Below are positions 8,659-17,931 of a stretch of DNA of 64,000 nt, piece after piece. The notes beneath the pieces were generated by a model. That model made no database searches. It was not told where the DNA came from and worked only from the letters and a program-made list of their open reading frames with translations. Location: NCBI GenBank assembly GCA_001314845.1, contig LJZQ01000004.1, forward strand, positions 160,885 through 224,884, in the 5' to 3' direction. Position 1 is the stretch's first letter; each line of letters opens with the position of its first letter. This stretch comes from Marinobacter excellens HL-55. GTDB taxonomy: Bacteria > Pseudomonadota > Gammaproteobacteria > Pseudomonadales > Oleiphilaceae. The translations under genes and the position numbers were made by a program.

Positions 8659-11322
8659 TCAGAAATCCGCAACCAGATCCGGTGCGGCCTTCTGCAGTTG
8701 TTCACGGAATATTGTCTTGATCCGTTCCAGCGCGTCGTCGGTTTCAGCCTCAAAACGGAGTACCAGAACCGGCGTGGTGTTGGAAGCCCGGCACAGGCCC
8801 CAGCCATCGGCGTAATCCACCCGGATACCGTCGATGGAGCTGATGTTGCCGTCGCCAAACTCGCCCACCTGCCCCAGACGTTCAATGATCGCGAACTTCT
8901 CGCTCTCCGTCACCTCGACGTTCAGCTCAGGGGTACTGATGTCCTCAGGGAAGTCAGCAAAGACATCCTCGCTGTGGCGGTCTTCGATGCCGAGGATTTC
9001 AAGCAAGCGGGCCGCCGAGTACAGACCGTCATCAAACCCGTACCAGCGCTCACCGAAGAAGATGTGACCGCTCATCTCGCCCGCCAGCAAGGCACCGCTT
9101 TCCTTAATTTTTGCTTTCATCAAGGAGTGGCCGGTTTTCCACATGATCGGGCGACCGCCAGCCTCCGAGATCACGCCTGCCAGGCGGCGGCTGCATTTGA
9201 CGTCGTACAGCACATCCGCACCCGGGTTGCGGGAGACAACATCGCGGGCAAACAGCATCAGCAACCGATCGGGCCAGATAATCTTGCCGGTATTGGTAAC
9301 AACGCCCACGCGATCACCGTCGCCATCAAACGCGAGTCCGATATCAGCCCCGGTTTCCTTAACCTTGGCGATCAGATCCTGCAGATTGGCAGGCTTACCC
9401 GGGTCCGGGTGATGATTCGGGAAGTCCCCGTCTACCTCACAGTACAACGGCGTCACTTCGCAGCCCAGCTCTTCGATCAGCATCGGGCCGAGTTCGCCCG
9501 CGATACCGTTGCCGGCATCAACCACGACTTTGAGCGGCGCTGCCACCGCAATATCACCCACAATCCGGTCCAGATAGGCCCGGCGCACATCTTCTCTGGA
9601 CTGAGCGCCCTGACCCGACGTGAAGTCGGCGGTCTGGATGCGCTGATACAACTTCTGGATTGCCTCGTCCGACAGGGTTTCTCCGGCCAGCATAATCTTC
9701 AGGCCGTTGTAGTTGGCCGGATTGTGACTACCGGTGACCATCACCCCAGATCCAGTCTGCAAATGGTGGGTAGCAAAATACAGCACCGGCGTGGGTATCG
9801 CGCCCACATGAATGACGTTACAGCCCGTCGCCATGATGCCTCGGGCCAACGCGTCAGCCAGTTCCGGACTGGAATGACGGCCGTCGTACCCGATGCAGAT
9901 CGAGGTGACACCGCGATTGGCTGCTTCCGAGCCGACCGCACGACCAATCACCTCAACCACCTCAGCAGACAGGCTTTCACCGACAATGCCCCGGATGTCA
10001 TAGGCCCGGAAGATCTCCGATGCGACATCAACCGAGGGCAACATCATCTCTTCAACTTTCGGGATGTCTTTATCAAACAGGGAATCTTCGGAACCCCCAA
10101 AACCCAGCACATCCTCATCACCATCCAGCATGTCGATATCCGGCATGTCCTTGTCCTGGAACAGCGGTTCTTCTGCGGTGGCTGAAGGCTTCTTGCCAGC
10201 GGCCGAGCCGGGCTTGGGTTTGGCGTTTTCAACGGATTTGGCAACACGCTTTTCGACCATCTGCGCCAGCCGATAAAGCACTTCACCGGTGGAGGCCACC
10301 ATATCCCAGCGGAAAGTCGGCAGCTTGACCCGCTCGCCGCCAAACACCTTGTGGGACCACTGGATCAGGGCCGTAATGTCCTGACGGATAGTGCGCTGGG
10401 CTCCGCTGAGCAGCATCCAGATGACAATGGCCGCAACCAGCACAGGCACGCCGATCATCAGAGCCAGAACCACCGGGCTGATCAAAGATGCCGGAGCCGA
10501 TGCCGGCTGATAAACCACCGACCAATCCGGATTCAATAGCGTTCTGGCCTCCGCCGGGCCGGCCCCGTTACCGGCACTGGCAACCGTGCGGGACGCCCCA
10601 GAAACCGCCTGCAGCAGCGACAACTGACCACCCATCTGCCGATTGGCCACCGACAGCTGTGGTTGCAGACTTGCGGCATCGTAGACCGCCAGAACACTGC
10701 CTACCACTGCATTACTGTTCGGATGGCGTACCGGCGCAGCAAACTGGAAATACCACTGATTGTCTCTAGGGAACGCATCCGGCAACAAGGACTGGCCATT
10801 CTCAGCCCGTCGCGCCAGTTCCAGACCGGCAAAACCCAGCAGGGTATCGCTGTTGCCAGTACGGGGGATGTTCCGGTAACGGAACACAAAGACGGCCTGC
10901 GTACCGGGCAAGGCAGCCTGCAGCTGACTTTCCAGTGCTGCAAGGTCACCCTGACTGGAAATCTGATCGGCCACATAACGCTGGTTGGCCAGAGCTCGCA
11001 CCTGCTCCTGCTGGGCGCTGAAATACTGGTTCAACCGTTTCTGGGCACCGTCAGCCTCCACCACACGGGCTTGCTGATAACTGCGCTGAGCGGCTGGCTC
11101 CGCCACCAGAAAATGCAGCAACAGGACCGCCGCCACGCCCGCCAGGATGACAACCAACGCCTGATTCAAAGCCACTGAGTTGAGGCGCTTAAGGCCAGAA
11201 CCCGAGGGTTCGGCCGTTCGCTTGTCCTTTTCACCGGGTTTCTTATCGGATTTTTTTTCAGGTTTCTGCACGGGCTGCTCGTCTACCGCCGATTCCTGAG
11301 CTTTCTTCTTGCCGAATTTCAT
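8659..11322 (-). CDS. algC: phosphomannomutase/phosphoglucomutase with long membrane N-terminus
   Basis: Interconverts hexose 1- and 6-phosphates for LPS, exopolysaccharide and related pathways. At 887 residues it is about twice the ~460 residues of Pseudomonas AlgC. The C-terminal half (from ~437, EIFRAYDIRGI) is the complete enzyme: phospho-serine loop TGSHNPANY (~530), metal loop DGDGDR (~668) and sugar-binding GEMSGH. The extra N-terminal half has a Lys/Glu-rich start, a membrane segment (~50-75), an extracytoplasmic domain of ~200 residues, a second membrane segment (~285-305) and an acidic linker. This is the layout of a membrane sensor fused to an enzyme. The start at 11322 follows GGGAAG; an in-frame codon 36 bases upstream is less likely. 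Confidence 0.9.
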   Translation of the reverse strand: MKFGKKKAQESAVDEQPVQKPEKKSDKKPGEKDKRTAEPSGSGLKRLNSVALNQALVVILAGVAAVLLLHFLVAEPAAQRSYQQARVVEADGAQKRLNQYFSAQQEQVRALANQRYVADQISSQGDLAALESQLQAALPGTQAVFVFRYRNIPRTGNSDTLLGFAGLELARRAENGQSLLPDAFPRDNQWYFQFAAPVRHPNSNAVVGSVLAVYDAASLQPQLSVANRQMGGQLSLLQAVSGASRTVASAGNGAGPAEARTLLNPDWSVVYQPASAPASLISPVVLALMIGVPVLVAAIVIWMLLSGAQRTIRQDITALIQWSHKVFGGERVKLPTFRWDMVASTGEVLYRLAQMVEKRVAKSVENAKPKPGSAAGKKPSATAEEPLFQDKDMPDIDMLDGDEDVLGFGGSEDSLFDKDIPKVEEMMLPSVDVASEIFRAYDIRGIVGESLSAEVVEVIGRAVGSEAANRGVTSICIGYDGRHSSPELADALARGIMATGCNVIHVGAIPTPVLYFATHHLQTGSGVMVTGSHNPANYNGLKIMLAGETLSDEAIQKLYQRIQTADFTSGQGAQSREDVRRAYLDRIVGDIAVAAPLKVVVDAGNGIAGELGPMLIEELGCEVTPLYCEVDGDFPNHHPDPGKPANLQDLIAKVKETGADIGLAFDGDGDRVGVVTNTGKIIWPDRLLMLFARDVVSRNPGADVLYDVKCSRRLAGVISEAGGRPIMWKTGHSLMKAKIKESGALLAGEMSGHIFFGERWYGFDDGLYSAARLLEILGIEDRHSEDVFADFPEDISTPELNVEVTESEKFAIIERLGQVGEFGDGNISSIDGIRVDYADGWGLCRASNTTPVLVLRFEAETDDALERIKTIFREQLQKAAPDLVADF

Positions 11323-11408
11323 AGTGCTTCCCGCAGTTATTTTTAAATCCCGGACCATCGGTTATGCGCAAAGTATAGACGCCGGTCTATCGAAACGCTG
11401 CCACCCGG

Positions 11409-11870
11409 TCACTGACTCCCGGTGGAGCCGAAGCCGCCCTCGCCCCGTGCACTGGTATCAAACTCTGACACCACCTCAAATTCGGCCTGCACCACGGGCA
11501 CCAGCACCAACTGGGCAATGCGCTCACCAACCTCGATCGTGAATGACGTCTGGCCCCGATTCCAGCAAGACACCATCAACTCGCCCTGGTAGTCGGAGTC
11601 GATCAACCCCACCAGATTACCGAGCACAATCCCGTGTTTGTGGCCCAGGCCGCTGCGCGGAAGAATCATCGCCGCCAGCGACGGATCCGCAATGTGGGCA
11701 GACAGCCCAGTGGGAATCAGATGCGTCTCACCGGGTGCGATGGTCAGCGCCTGCTTCAGTCCCGCCCGCAGGTCCAGGCCTGCTGAGCCCTCAGTTGCGT
11801 ATTCCGGGAACGGAATCACACCACCGATGCGATCATCCAGAATTCTTACCTGCAGTTTTTTCCGATTCAT
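11409..11870 (-). CDS. dut: dUTP diphosphatase
   Basis: Hydrolyses dUTP to dUMP and pyrophosphate, keeping uracil out of DNA and feeding thymidylate synthesis. The 153-residue chain carries the trimeric dUTPase motifs in order: [21 protein letters not shown] with the catalytic aspartate, [10 protein letters not shown] and the C-terminal lid [10 protein letters not shown]. Its ATG shares one base with the coaBC stop (TGATG), so translation is probably coupled. This dut position between coaBC and algC is also found in Pseudomonas. Confidence 0.96.
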   Translation of the reverse strand: MNRKKLQVRILDDRIGGVIPFPEYATEGSAGLDLRAGLKQALTIAPGETHLIPTGLSAHIADPSLAAMILPRSGLGHKHGIVLGNLVGLIDSDYQGELMVSCWNRGQTSFTIEVGERIAQLVLVPVVQAEFEVVSEFDTSARGEGGFGSTGSQ

Positions 11871-13081
11871 CAGTTCCCGACCTTCTTTGTATGTTCGGCA
11901 ATCAACGCCACCAACGTCGCCGCAATGGCGTGTTTGCTGTCCGGGCCTATGGCCTTCTGTCCTTCAGGCCAGAACACGGTGACGGCATTGTCGTCACTGT
12001 TAAAGCCAAGCCCCGGCGCGGAGACATCGTTGGCAACAATCATGTTGAGTTTTTTGCGTTGCAGTTTATCGGTGGCATAGCGCGCCACGTCTGTCGTCTC
12101 AGCCGCAAAGCCTACGGTAAACGGCGCATCTGGCCGGGCCGCGATTGTGGCCAGAGTGTCCGGATTGCGTACCAGCGCCAGCGACATGGCATCGCTGGTT
12201 TTCTTGATCTTGTCACCGGCACAGGACTCCGGCCGATAATCCGCCACCGCAGCCGTGGCGATAAAAACATCGCACCCCTCACCGACCGCGCGCTCCGACT
12301 CCCGCAGCATGTCTTCCGCAGTAACCACCGGGCGCACATCAACGCCTTTGGGTGCCGTCAGGTTAACGGGACCGCTGATGATGGTCACCCTGGCCCCGGC
12401 CTGGGCCGCTGCGCCGGCAATGGCATAGCCCATTTTCCCGGAGCTGTGATTGGAGATGTAACGGACAGGGTCAATCGGCTCACGGGTAGGGCCTGCGGTA
12501 ATCACCAACCGCTGGCCAGCGAGAAGGCCTGCCGTTTTCTCACCGAACGCTTGCTGCACACACTCTGCAAGCGAGGCCGCTTCGAGCATTCGACCCGGAC
12601 CGGTATCACCGCACGCCTGTTCACCCTGATCAGGCCCCCAGATGGCAATCTGTGGATCTTCGGCCAGCAAGGCCATGGTTCGCTGGGTCCGATGGTTTTT
12701 CCACATGGCCTGATTCATCGCCGGCGCCACCGCAATCGGTGCCTCAGTGGCACAACATACCGTGGTTAACAGGTCATCCGCCATGCCGTGAGCCAGACGG
12801 GCCAGAAAGTCGGCAGAGGCGGGAGCAACCAGCACCTGATCCGCCCACTTGGCCAGTTCGATGTGCCCCATGCCGGCTTCTGCTTCCGGATCCAGCAGCG
12901 ACGTGCGCACCGGCTCTCCGCTCAGCGCCTGGAAGGTCAACGGCGTTACGAAGGCTTCTGCACCCCGAGTCATCACAACACGTACTTCATGCCCGGCTTT
13001 TTTAAGCAATCGCACCAGTTCGGCGCTTTTGTAGGCAGCAATGCCACCGGTGATTCCCAGCAGAATTCGTTTGGCAGCCAT
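11870..13081 (-). CDS. coaBC: bifunctional phosphopantothenoylcysteine decarboxylase/synthetase
   Basis: Makes 4'-phosphopantetheine from phosphopantothenate and cysteine in coenzyme A synthesis. The N-terminal CoaC flavoprotein half shows [13 protein letters not shown] at the start, the PAMN loop (APAMNQAMW) and [10 protein letters not shown] with the catalytic cysteine. The C-terminal CoaB half begins around residue 185 with [16 protein letters not shown] and [10 protein letters not shown] start at 13081, where GGAG precedes the ATG. An in-frame codon at 13126 would add 15 residues ahead of the conserved start. It is the first gene of the seven-gene run and diverges from radC. Confidence 0.95.
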   Translation of the reverse strand: MAAKRILLGITGGIAAYKSAELVRLLKKAGHEVRVVMTRGAEAFVTPLTFQALSGEPVRTSLLDPEAEAGMGHIELAKWADQVLVAPASADFLARLAHGMADDLLTTVCCATEAPIAVAPAMNQAMWKNHRTQRTMALLAEDPQIAIWGPDQGEQACGDTGPGRMLEAASLAECVQQAFGEKTAGLLAGQRLVITAGPTREPIDPVRYISNHSSGKMGYAIAGAAAQAGARVTIISGPVNLTAPKGVDVRPVVTAEDMLRESERAVGEGCDVFIATAAVADYRPESCAGDKIKKTSDAMSLALVRNPDTLATIAARPDAPFTVGFAAETTDVARYATDKLQRKKLNMIVANDVSAPGLGFNSDDNAVTVFWPEGQKAIGPDSKHAIAATLVALIAEHTKKVGN

Positions 13082-13259
13082 GGGGGCTCCGTAATCCCGT
13101 AAAATGAAAGAGTTATAAGATAGCACGCCCTTGCCCGACAGGCAGCCTGTAGCGCTATCCGTTCGTTTACTGAATGTTACTTTTTAGAGTAACCTTTGTA
13201 ATTCTGAGAACCCGATGCAGGAAGCATCATTTATTGACCAGCACGCAAGGACGCAATCC

Positions 13260-13934
13260 ATGAGCCAAACCGACTGGCCTGCCGATGAACGCCCCCGCGA
13301 GCGCCTGCTCGCCCATGGCCCCGAAGCCCTGTCCGATGCCGAGTTACTGGCCATTTTTCTGCGCACCGGCACCACCGGGATGCCAGTGATGGCGCTGGCC
13401 CGGCATTTGGTGACCGAATTTTCCGGCCTGCGCGGCCTGATGACGGCCTCTCGCAGGCAGTTTTGTGATGTAAAAGGACTAGGCACCGCCAAATACGCTC
13501 AGGTCCAGGCCGCCATGGAGATGGCTCGGCGCGTGATGGACGAACCCCTGCGCCAGGGCGACCCGCTGCGCTCCCCTGACGATACCAAACGCTTTCTGAC
13601 CAGCCGGCTGGGCACCTACCCGCACGAGGTCTTCGCCGGACTGTTTCTGGATAATCGGCACCGGGTAATCCAATACCGAGAGCTGTTCAGGGGCACCATA
13701 GACGGTGCGGCCGTATACCCCCGGGAGGTGGTCAGGCAAGCCCTGGAGGATAACGCCGCTGCGGTTATTTTCGCCCATAACCACCCGTCCGGCGTTGCAG
13801 AACCGAGCCAGGCCGACATTTCCCTGACCCGCCGATTGAAAGAAGCGCTCGGATTAGTCGATATCAGGGTTCTTGACCATATGGTTATCGGCCACGGTGA
13901 GGTAATATCCCTCGCTGAACGAGGATTGATGTAG
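13260..13934 (+). CDS. radC: RadC/JAB-type DNA repair-like protein
   Basis: A 224-residue protein of the usual RadC length. Residues ~1-100 form a helix-hairpin-helix-like region ([18 protein letters not shown]). The JAMM metalloprotease-like domain follows, with the zinc motif [14 protein letters not shown] near the C-terminus. The historic DNA-repair assignment is disputed and the biochemical role is unsettled. The ATG at 13260 has AAGGA eight bases upstream; a codon at 13215 is in frame but would add an atypical leader. It is divergent from coaBC, with 178 bases between. Confidence 0.92.
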   Translation: MSQTDWPADERPRERLLAHGPEALSDAELLAIFLRTGTTGMPVMALARHLVTEFSGLRGLMTASRRQFCDVKGLGTAKYAQVQAAMEMARRVMDEPLRQGDPLRSPDDTKRFLTSRLGTYPHEVFAGLFLDNRHRVIQYRELFRGTIDGAAVYPREVVRQALEDNAAAVIFAHNHPSGVAEPSQADISLTRRLKEALGLVDIRVLDHMVIGHGEVISLAERGLM

Positions 13935-13982
13935 CCGTCCTGAAGGTAGCCCCGGTAAACTGGACAAAATCCCAACAATTTT

Positions 13983-14011
13983 TTGCGTTGGCCGGCCAGT
14001 TCTGGTATAAA
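13983..14011 (+). promoter_or_regulatory. sigma-70-type promoter for rpmB-rpmG
   Basis: TTGCGT (13983-13988) and TATAAA (14006-14011) are separated by exactly 17 bases. Transcription starting near 14018 would give a leader of about 135 bases before rpmB. Confidence 0.65.
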
Positions 14012-14152
14012 AGCGTCCCTTTCTGGCGGCGTCTGGCGAGCAGCGCTCAGTTTATAGGCGTGAACCGGAAGCAGATATTGCTTCTGTGCAACCAGAGACG
14101 CATTAAATAACGAATTCGTATAGATAGACCATTGCTCAGGTCGGAGGCAAGT

Positions 14153-14389
14153 ATGTCCAGAGTTTGTCAGGTTACCGGAAAGCGTCCGGTTACTGGTAAC
14201 AACGTATCCCACGCGATGAATCACACTCGTCGTCGTTTTCTGCCGAATCTGCAGAGCCACCGTTTCTGGGTTGAAACCGAGAAGCGTTTCGTGAAGCTGC
14301 GCGTATCCACCAAGGGCATGCGCATCATCGACAAAAAAGGCATTGACGTCGTACTGGCCGATCTTCGCGCCCGTGGCGAGAAATTATAA
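14153..14389 (+). CDS. rpmB: 50S ribosomal protein L28
   Basis: This 78-residue basic protein has the same length and pattern as E. coli L28: [16 protein letters not shown], then [12 protein letters not shown] and [14 protein letters not shown]. It belongs to the large ribosomal subunit. GGAGG lies five bases before the ATG. A codon at 14132 is in frame but upstream of this ribosome-binding site. rpmG follows 11 bases later. Confidence 0.98.
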   Translation: MSRVCQVTGKRPVTGNNVSHAMNHTRRRFLPNLQSHRFWVETEKRFVKLRVSTKGMRIIDKKGIDVVLADLRARGEKL

Positions 14390-14400
14390 GGAACCCTATC

Positions 14401-14556
14401 ATGCGCGAGAAAATCAAGCTGGTATCTTCAGCAGGCACTGGTCACTTCTACACGACCAACAAGAACAAGCGTAACACTCCGGAAAAAATCGAGATCAAAA
14501 AGTACGATCCGGTTGTCCGCAAGCACGTTGCGTACAAGGAAGCCAAGATCAAGTAA
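14401..14556 (+). CDS. rpmG: 50S ribosomal protein L33 (cysteine-free form)
   Basis: A 51-residue basic protein ([19 protein letters not shown], ending VAYKEAKIK) that matches L33. It has no cysteines, so it is the zinc-independent form; no second zinc-binding copy is visible here. It is the second gene of the rpmB-rpmG operon and ends 16 bases before a strong terminator. Confidence 0.97.
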   Translation: MREKIKLVSSAGTGHFYTTNKNKRNTPEKIEIKKYDPVVRKHVAYKEAKIK

Positions 14557-14572
14557 TTGATCCCGGCGCCAT

Positions 14573-14604
14573 AAAAAAACCCGGCCAGCGAGCCGGGTTT
14601 TTTT
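14573..14604. terminator. bidirectional rho-independent terminator
   Basis: Stem CCCGGC/GCCGGG (14580-14585 with 14592-14597), loop CAGCGA, flanked by A7 on the left and T7 on the right. It can end rpmB-rpmG on the plus strand and the nuclease-fold gene on the minus strand. Confidence 0.9.
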
Positions 14605-14619
14605 ATGGCTGAGAACCGG

Positions 14620-15480
14620 TCAATAAGTCTCCAGATAGCCTTTCGGTAACGCGATATCCATCGCAATGGGCAAATGATCCGACACCGGATAGCTGATCAC
14701 CTCAGCCCGGCGAATCTCCAGGGAGGGGCTCACCAGTATATGGTCCAGCGCTTTTTCCGGGCGCCAGCTGGGGAAGCTGTGCGCGGTTTCGGGCAGCGCA
14801 ATCAAGCCGCTTTCCTTTAACGGCGTTTGTGTCAGCAGCTGTTCGGCATGGGCATTCATATCGCCCATCAGCACCACATGACGGTAATCGGCTATCAGAT
14901 CCCGGATAAAACCCAACTGCCGCTGCTGGGCCGATTTGTTGAGCGAAAGGTGCATCTGCACCAGGATCAGAGGGTCATCCTCGGCACCGTAGCGGGCAAT
15001 GATGGCGCCCCGCCCCGGAATCAGCCCCGGCAATTTGTGCTCGGTCACGTCCAGCGGCCGGTAACGACTCAACAGGCCATTGCTGTGCTGGGCGATGTGG
15101 CCCATGTTCCGGTTCAACTGCTGATACCAGTAAGGAATGCCGGCCGCCTCGGCCAGATACTGCACCTGATTGATGTAACCGCTGCGCAGACTGCCACCGT
15201 CACATTCCTGCAAGGCCACCACGTCGTATTGGCGGAGCAAGGTGGCAATGCGGTCGAGGTTTTCGATGCGCCGGCGATTGGGCAGAAAGTGCTGCCAGCT
15301 TCGAGTCAGGTAGTGGTGGTAAGACGAGGTGTTGATGCCCACCTGGATATTGAAGGTAAGCAACCGGATGTGACGGTGAGCCTCAAACTCGGGCACATGC
15401 TCGCTGCCCGAGCTGGAGCCACGAGGACCTTCCGGTCCTCTGAGAATGCCATTGAGCTGGTTTCGGAACCGCTTATACAT
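14620..15480 (-). CDS. endonuclease/exonuclease/phosphatase family protein
   Basis: A 286-residue metal-dependent phosphoesterase of the EEP fold. Conserved stations are LTFNIQVGINTS (Asn metal site), ALQECDGGS (catalytic Glu), VLMGDMNAHAEQ (Asp-Met-Asn), LDHILVSP and VSDHLPIAMDI (the final Asp-His). No signal peptide is apparent. The substrate cannot be read from sequence; DNA, RNA, phospholipid head groups or inositol phosphates are all used by relatives. It is the last gene of a minus-strand set with dsbA and cytochrome c4, 54 bases after dsbA. Confidence 0.85.
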   Translation of the reverse strand: MYKRFRNQLNGILRGPEGPRGSSSGSEHVPEFEAHRHIRLLTFNIQVGINTSSYHHYLTRSWQHFLPNRRRIENLDRIATLLRQYDVVALQECDGGSLRSGYINQVQYLAEAAGIPYWYQQLNRNMGHIAQHSNGLLSRYRPLDVTEHKLPGLIPGRGAIIARYGAEDDPLILVQMHLSLNKSAQQRQLGFIRDLIADYRHVVLMGDMNAHAEQLLTQTPLKESGLIALPETAHSFPSWRPEKALDHILVSPSLEIRRAEVISYPVSDHLPIAMDIALPKGYLETY

Positions 15481-15534
15481 AATCGGGGATTCCCACGCTG
15501 AGCCAGAACGCGCCCCTCACAGAATCATGGCTGA

Positions 15535-16170
15535 TTACTGCGACGCCGCGCGCTCCCGCTCGACCAGATGATCGACTACTTCCAGAACGGCTTCATGCCC
15601 GCCAGCCATGGAGGCACTGATCACGTACTTGCCATTTACCAGCATAGTCGGTGTACCGGTGATGCGCGCACCACGAATCTTTGATTGCGCCTGCTGCACC
15701 CGGGCACGAACCCCAAAGCTCCGGTAGTTGTTCAGAAACTCCTCAGCATCCACATCGTAGCCACTGACAAAGTCTGCCAGCGCTTCCGGGGTGTTCAGCG
15801 GGCGGCGCTCGCCGGCCAGGGCCGTGAACAGCGCGTCATGCACCTTGTCCAGCTCACCCATGGCCTCCAGCGCGTAAAACGCGTAAGCATGAGGTTCCCA
15901 GCTCTGACCCAGTGCTGCCGACAGCTTCACAAAATTCACGTCGTCCGGCGCCTGGTTAGCCCAGGACTCGACCAGCGGCTTGAAGGTATAGCAGTGGGGG
16001 CAGCCATACCAGAACACTTCAGCAACCTCGATACCCTCATCTGAGGCGGTACGAACCGGATTATCCAACGTCTGGTAGTGCTTGCCTTCCTGCCAGGACT
16101 GAGCCTGAGCAGTAACACCAAAAGCAAGGGTAAAAGCCAATACCACAACAGTGCCTAGCGTTCTTATCAT
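15535..16170 (-). CDS. dsbA: thiol:disulfide interchange protein DsbA
   Basis: A periplasmic oxidase that introduces disulfides into secreted proteins. The 211-residue chain has a signal peptide (residues 1-23, ending AQA), a thioredoxin fold with active site GCPHCY (CPHC) around residue 55, a helical insert and the cis-proline loop RITGTPTMLVNGK. GGAG lies seven bases before the ATG. It follows the cytochrome c4 gene but is separated from it by a terminator, so it probably has its own promoter. Confidence 0.94.
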   Translation of the reverse strand: MIRTLGTVVVLAFTLAFGVTAQAQSWQEGKHYQTLDNPVRTASDEGIEVAEVFWYGCPHCYTFKPLVESWANQAPDDVNFVKLSAALGQSWEPHAYAFYALEAMGELDKVHDALFTALAGERRPLNTPEALADFVSGYDVDAEEFLNNYRSFGVRARVQQAQSKIRGARITGTPTMLVNGKYVISASMAGGHEAVLEVVDHLVERERAASQ

Positions 16171-16276
16171 CGGGAGTCTCCGAGTTCTGTGTTCTGAAGT
16201 AAGAAAGAGTATGACCCAGCAAGGTGCAAAAGTTCCACCGCTGGGCCAGGGGAATCGTTACGATAAGGTAAGCAGC

Positions 16277-16301
16277 AAAAACCCCGCATCAGCGGGGTTT
16301 T
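16277..16301 (-). terminator. rho-independent terminator after cytochrome c4
   Basis: Stem CCCCGC/GCGGGG with a four-base loop, followed on the minus strand by a T5 run (AAAAA at 16277-16281 on the plus strand). It lies 30 bases past the cytochrome stop. T4 on the other side could also act on the plus strand. Confidence 0.85.
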
Positions 16302-16330
16302 GTCTTCAGCAACTGCGAAACCGGACTGAC

Positions 16331-16939
16331 TTAGTTCAGGCCGGAAACGTAGTTGGCCAATGCCTCAATTTCTGAATCGCTCAACTTGGAAGCGACATCT
16401 GCCATGATGGCCGCATTCGCACCGCCGGCACGCTCGCCGTCACGGTAAGCTTTCAGTTGCTCGGCAACATAATCAGCTGTCTGGCCACCAAGGGCCGGGT
16501 ACCCTGCAGGCTCATTGCCGGCTCCATTGGGGCTGTGACAACCCGCACACGCTGCAACACCTGAGGCCATGTTACCACCCCGGTACAGCGCCTGACCCTG
16601 CTCGACCAGGTCCGGATCGGCCTGACCTACAACCATCTCTTGCTCGTTGTAGTAAGCAGCCAGATCCCAAAGGTCCTGATCAGACATGTTATCCAGCAGG
16701 CCGGTCATTTCCGCGATCGGACGATCTCCGGATTTAATGTCCACTAACTGCCGGTACAGATATTTCTCACCGATACCAGACAACTTGGGGTACACCGCCA
16801 TAATCGGCTGCGCTCCACCTTGGCCATGACACGCCGCGCATACTGCCGCGTTCTGTTCACCTGCTGCTGGATCTCCTGCCCCGTGAGCCATTGCTGTTAG
16901 GCCAACTCCGAGAACAACTCCTGCGATCAGTCTTTTCAT
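16331..16939 (-). CDS. cytochrome c4, diheme
   Basis: A 202-residue secreted protein with a signal peptide (MKRLIAGVVLGVGLTAMAHG) and two heme c sites, CAACHGQGG near residue 37 and CAGCHSPNG in the second half. Each sits in a cytochrome c domain of ~90 residues, which is the c4 layout. It is a periplasmic electron carrier, usually to a terminal oxidase. I start at 16939, where GGAG precedes the ATG by six bases. A longer frame to 17020 would put 27 non-signal residues in front. Confidence 0.92.
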   Translation of the reverse strand: MKRLIAGVVLGVGLTAMAHGAGDPAAGEQNAAVCAACHGQGGAQPIMAVYPKLSGIGEKYLYRQLVDIKSGDRPIAEMTGLLDNMSDQDLWDLAAYYNEQEMVVGQADPDLVEQGQALYRGGNMASGVAACAGCHSPNGAGNEPAGYPALGGQTADYVAEQLKAYRDGERAGGANAAIMADVASKLSDSEIEALANYVSGLN

Positions 16940-17121
16940 GCTCGCTCCGCTTCTCTCATCTTTGTATCTTGAAAGTATTCTTCGTGGTCCAGCCGGCAAG
17001 CGCTGAACGTTCAGGCTCAAAACCGGGGCTTACAGCGGCAACGCGCAGCGTCCCACTGGAAATTGGTGTAGCATTATACATTAATCGCCAACAACTGAAA
17101 TCCAAAGGAACACCAACCGTC

Positions 17122-17763
17122 GTGGACTCTGACCTGACTCAAAAAAGCGTTTCCTTCAACAGTGCTCGATTTCTGATCAGCGCGTCCCGGCTGGACGAGT
17201 GTCCGCCCGACATCGGAGCCGAGATTGCCTTTGCCGGACGTTCCAATGCCGGCAAGTCCAGCGCTCTCAATACCATCACGGTCAACGGCAAACTGGCCCG
17301 GACCAGTAAAACGCCAGGGCGCACCCGGCTAATCAACTTTTTCACGCTGAACAAAGAAAACCTTCGCTTGGTCGACCTTCCCGGTTACGGCTACGCCAAA
17401 GTTTCACGCGACATGAAAGACGATTGGCAAAAGCACCTGGGCCATTACCTGAACGACCGCCGCTGCCTTCGCGGTCTTGTACTGGTCATGGACATTCGCC
17501 ATCCACTCACGGATTTCGACCAAATGATGGTGGAATGGTGCGAACATAACAACCTGCCATTGATGATTCTTGCCACCAAGGCCGACAAACTGAAATTTGG
17601 CCAGGCTAAAACCGCCATGCTGGGTATTGCCAAAAAGCTGAAAGAGTTCCAGTGCGTGGAACATCTGATCATGTTTTCCGCCACCTCAAAACTGGGACTG
17701 GATGAGTGCCGGGCAGCCCTGACCAACTGGCTGGAACCCCCGGAAGAAGCCGCGCCCCTGTAA
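17122..17763 (+). CDS. engB: ribosome biogenesis GTPase EngB/YsxC
   Basis: A small GTPase of 213 residues needed for large-subunit assembly. G1 is AGRSNAGKSSALN, G3 is DLPGYGYAK and G4 is TKADK. The SATS-type G5 appears as FSATSKLG. There is no ATG in a sensible place. GTG at 17122 gives the N-terminus expected from E. coli YihA, with AAAGGA about 12 bases upstream. It is divergent from cytochrome c4, an arrangement also found in Pseudomonas. Confidence 0.93.
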   Translation: MDSDLTQKSVSFNSARFLISASRLDECPPDIGAEIAFAGRSNAGKSSALNTITVNGKLARTSKTPGRTRLINFFTLNKENLRLVDLPGYGYAKVSRDMKDDWQKHLGHYLNDRRCLRGLVLVMDIRHPLTDFDQMMVEWCEHNNLPLMILATKADKLKFGQAKTAMLGIAKKLKEFQCVEHLIMFSATSKLGLDECRAALTNWLEPPEEAAPL

Positions 17764-17767
17764 AACG

Positions 17768-17798
17768 AAAAAAACCGGTCTACCATCAGGCAGACCGG
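17768..17798 (-). terminator. rho-independent terminator after the TetR gene
   Basis: Stem CCGGTCT/AGACCGG (17775-17781 with 17792-17798), followed on the minus strand by T7. The T tract lies on the minus-strand side only, so it serves the TetR gene ending at 17932 rather than engB. Confidence 0.75.
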
Positions 17799-17931
17799 CG
17801 AAACGTCAGGGTTTGCGACGTACCTGAGAACTCACTCAGGAGACGCGGGAAATGTCCGGTTTCCCACGTCAGTTACTTGGAGTGCCCGGGTTCGTAAAAG
17901 TTCAATTTTTGAGTAAATTTTGATCAACCCT

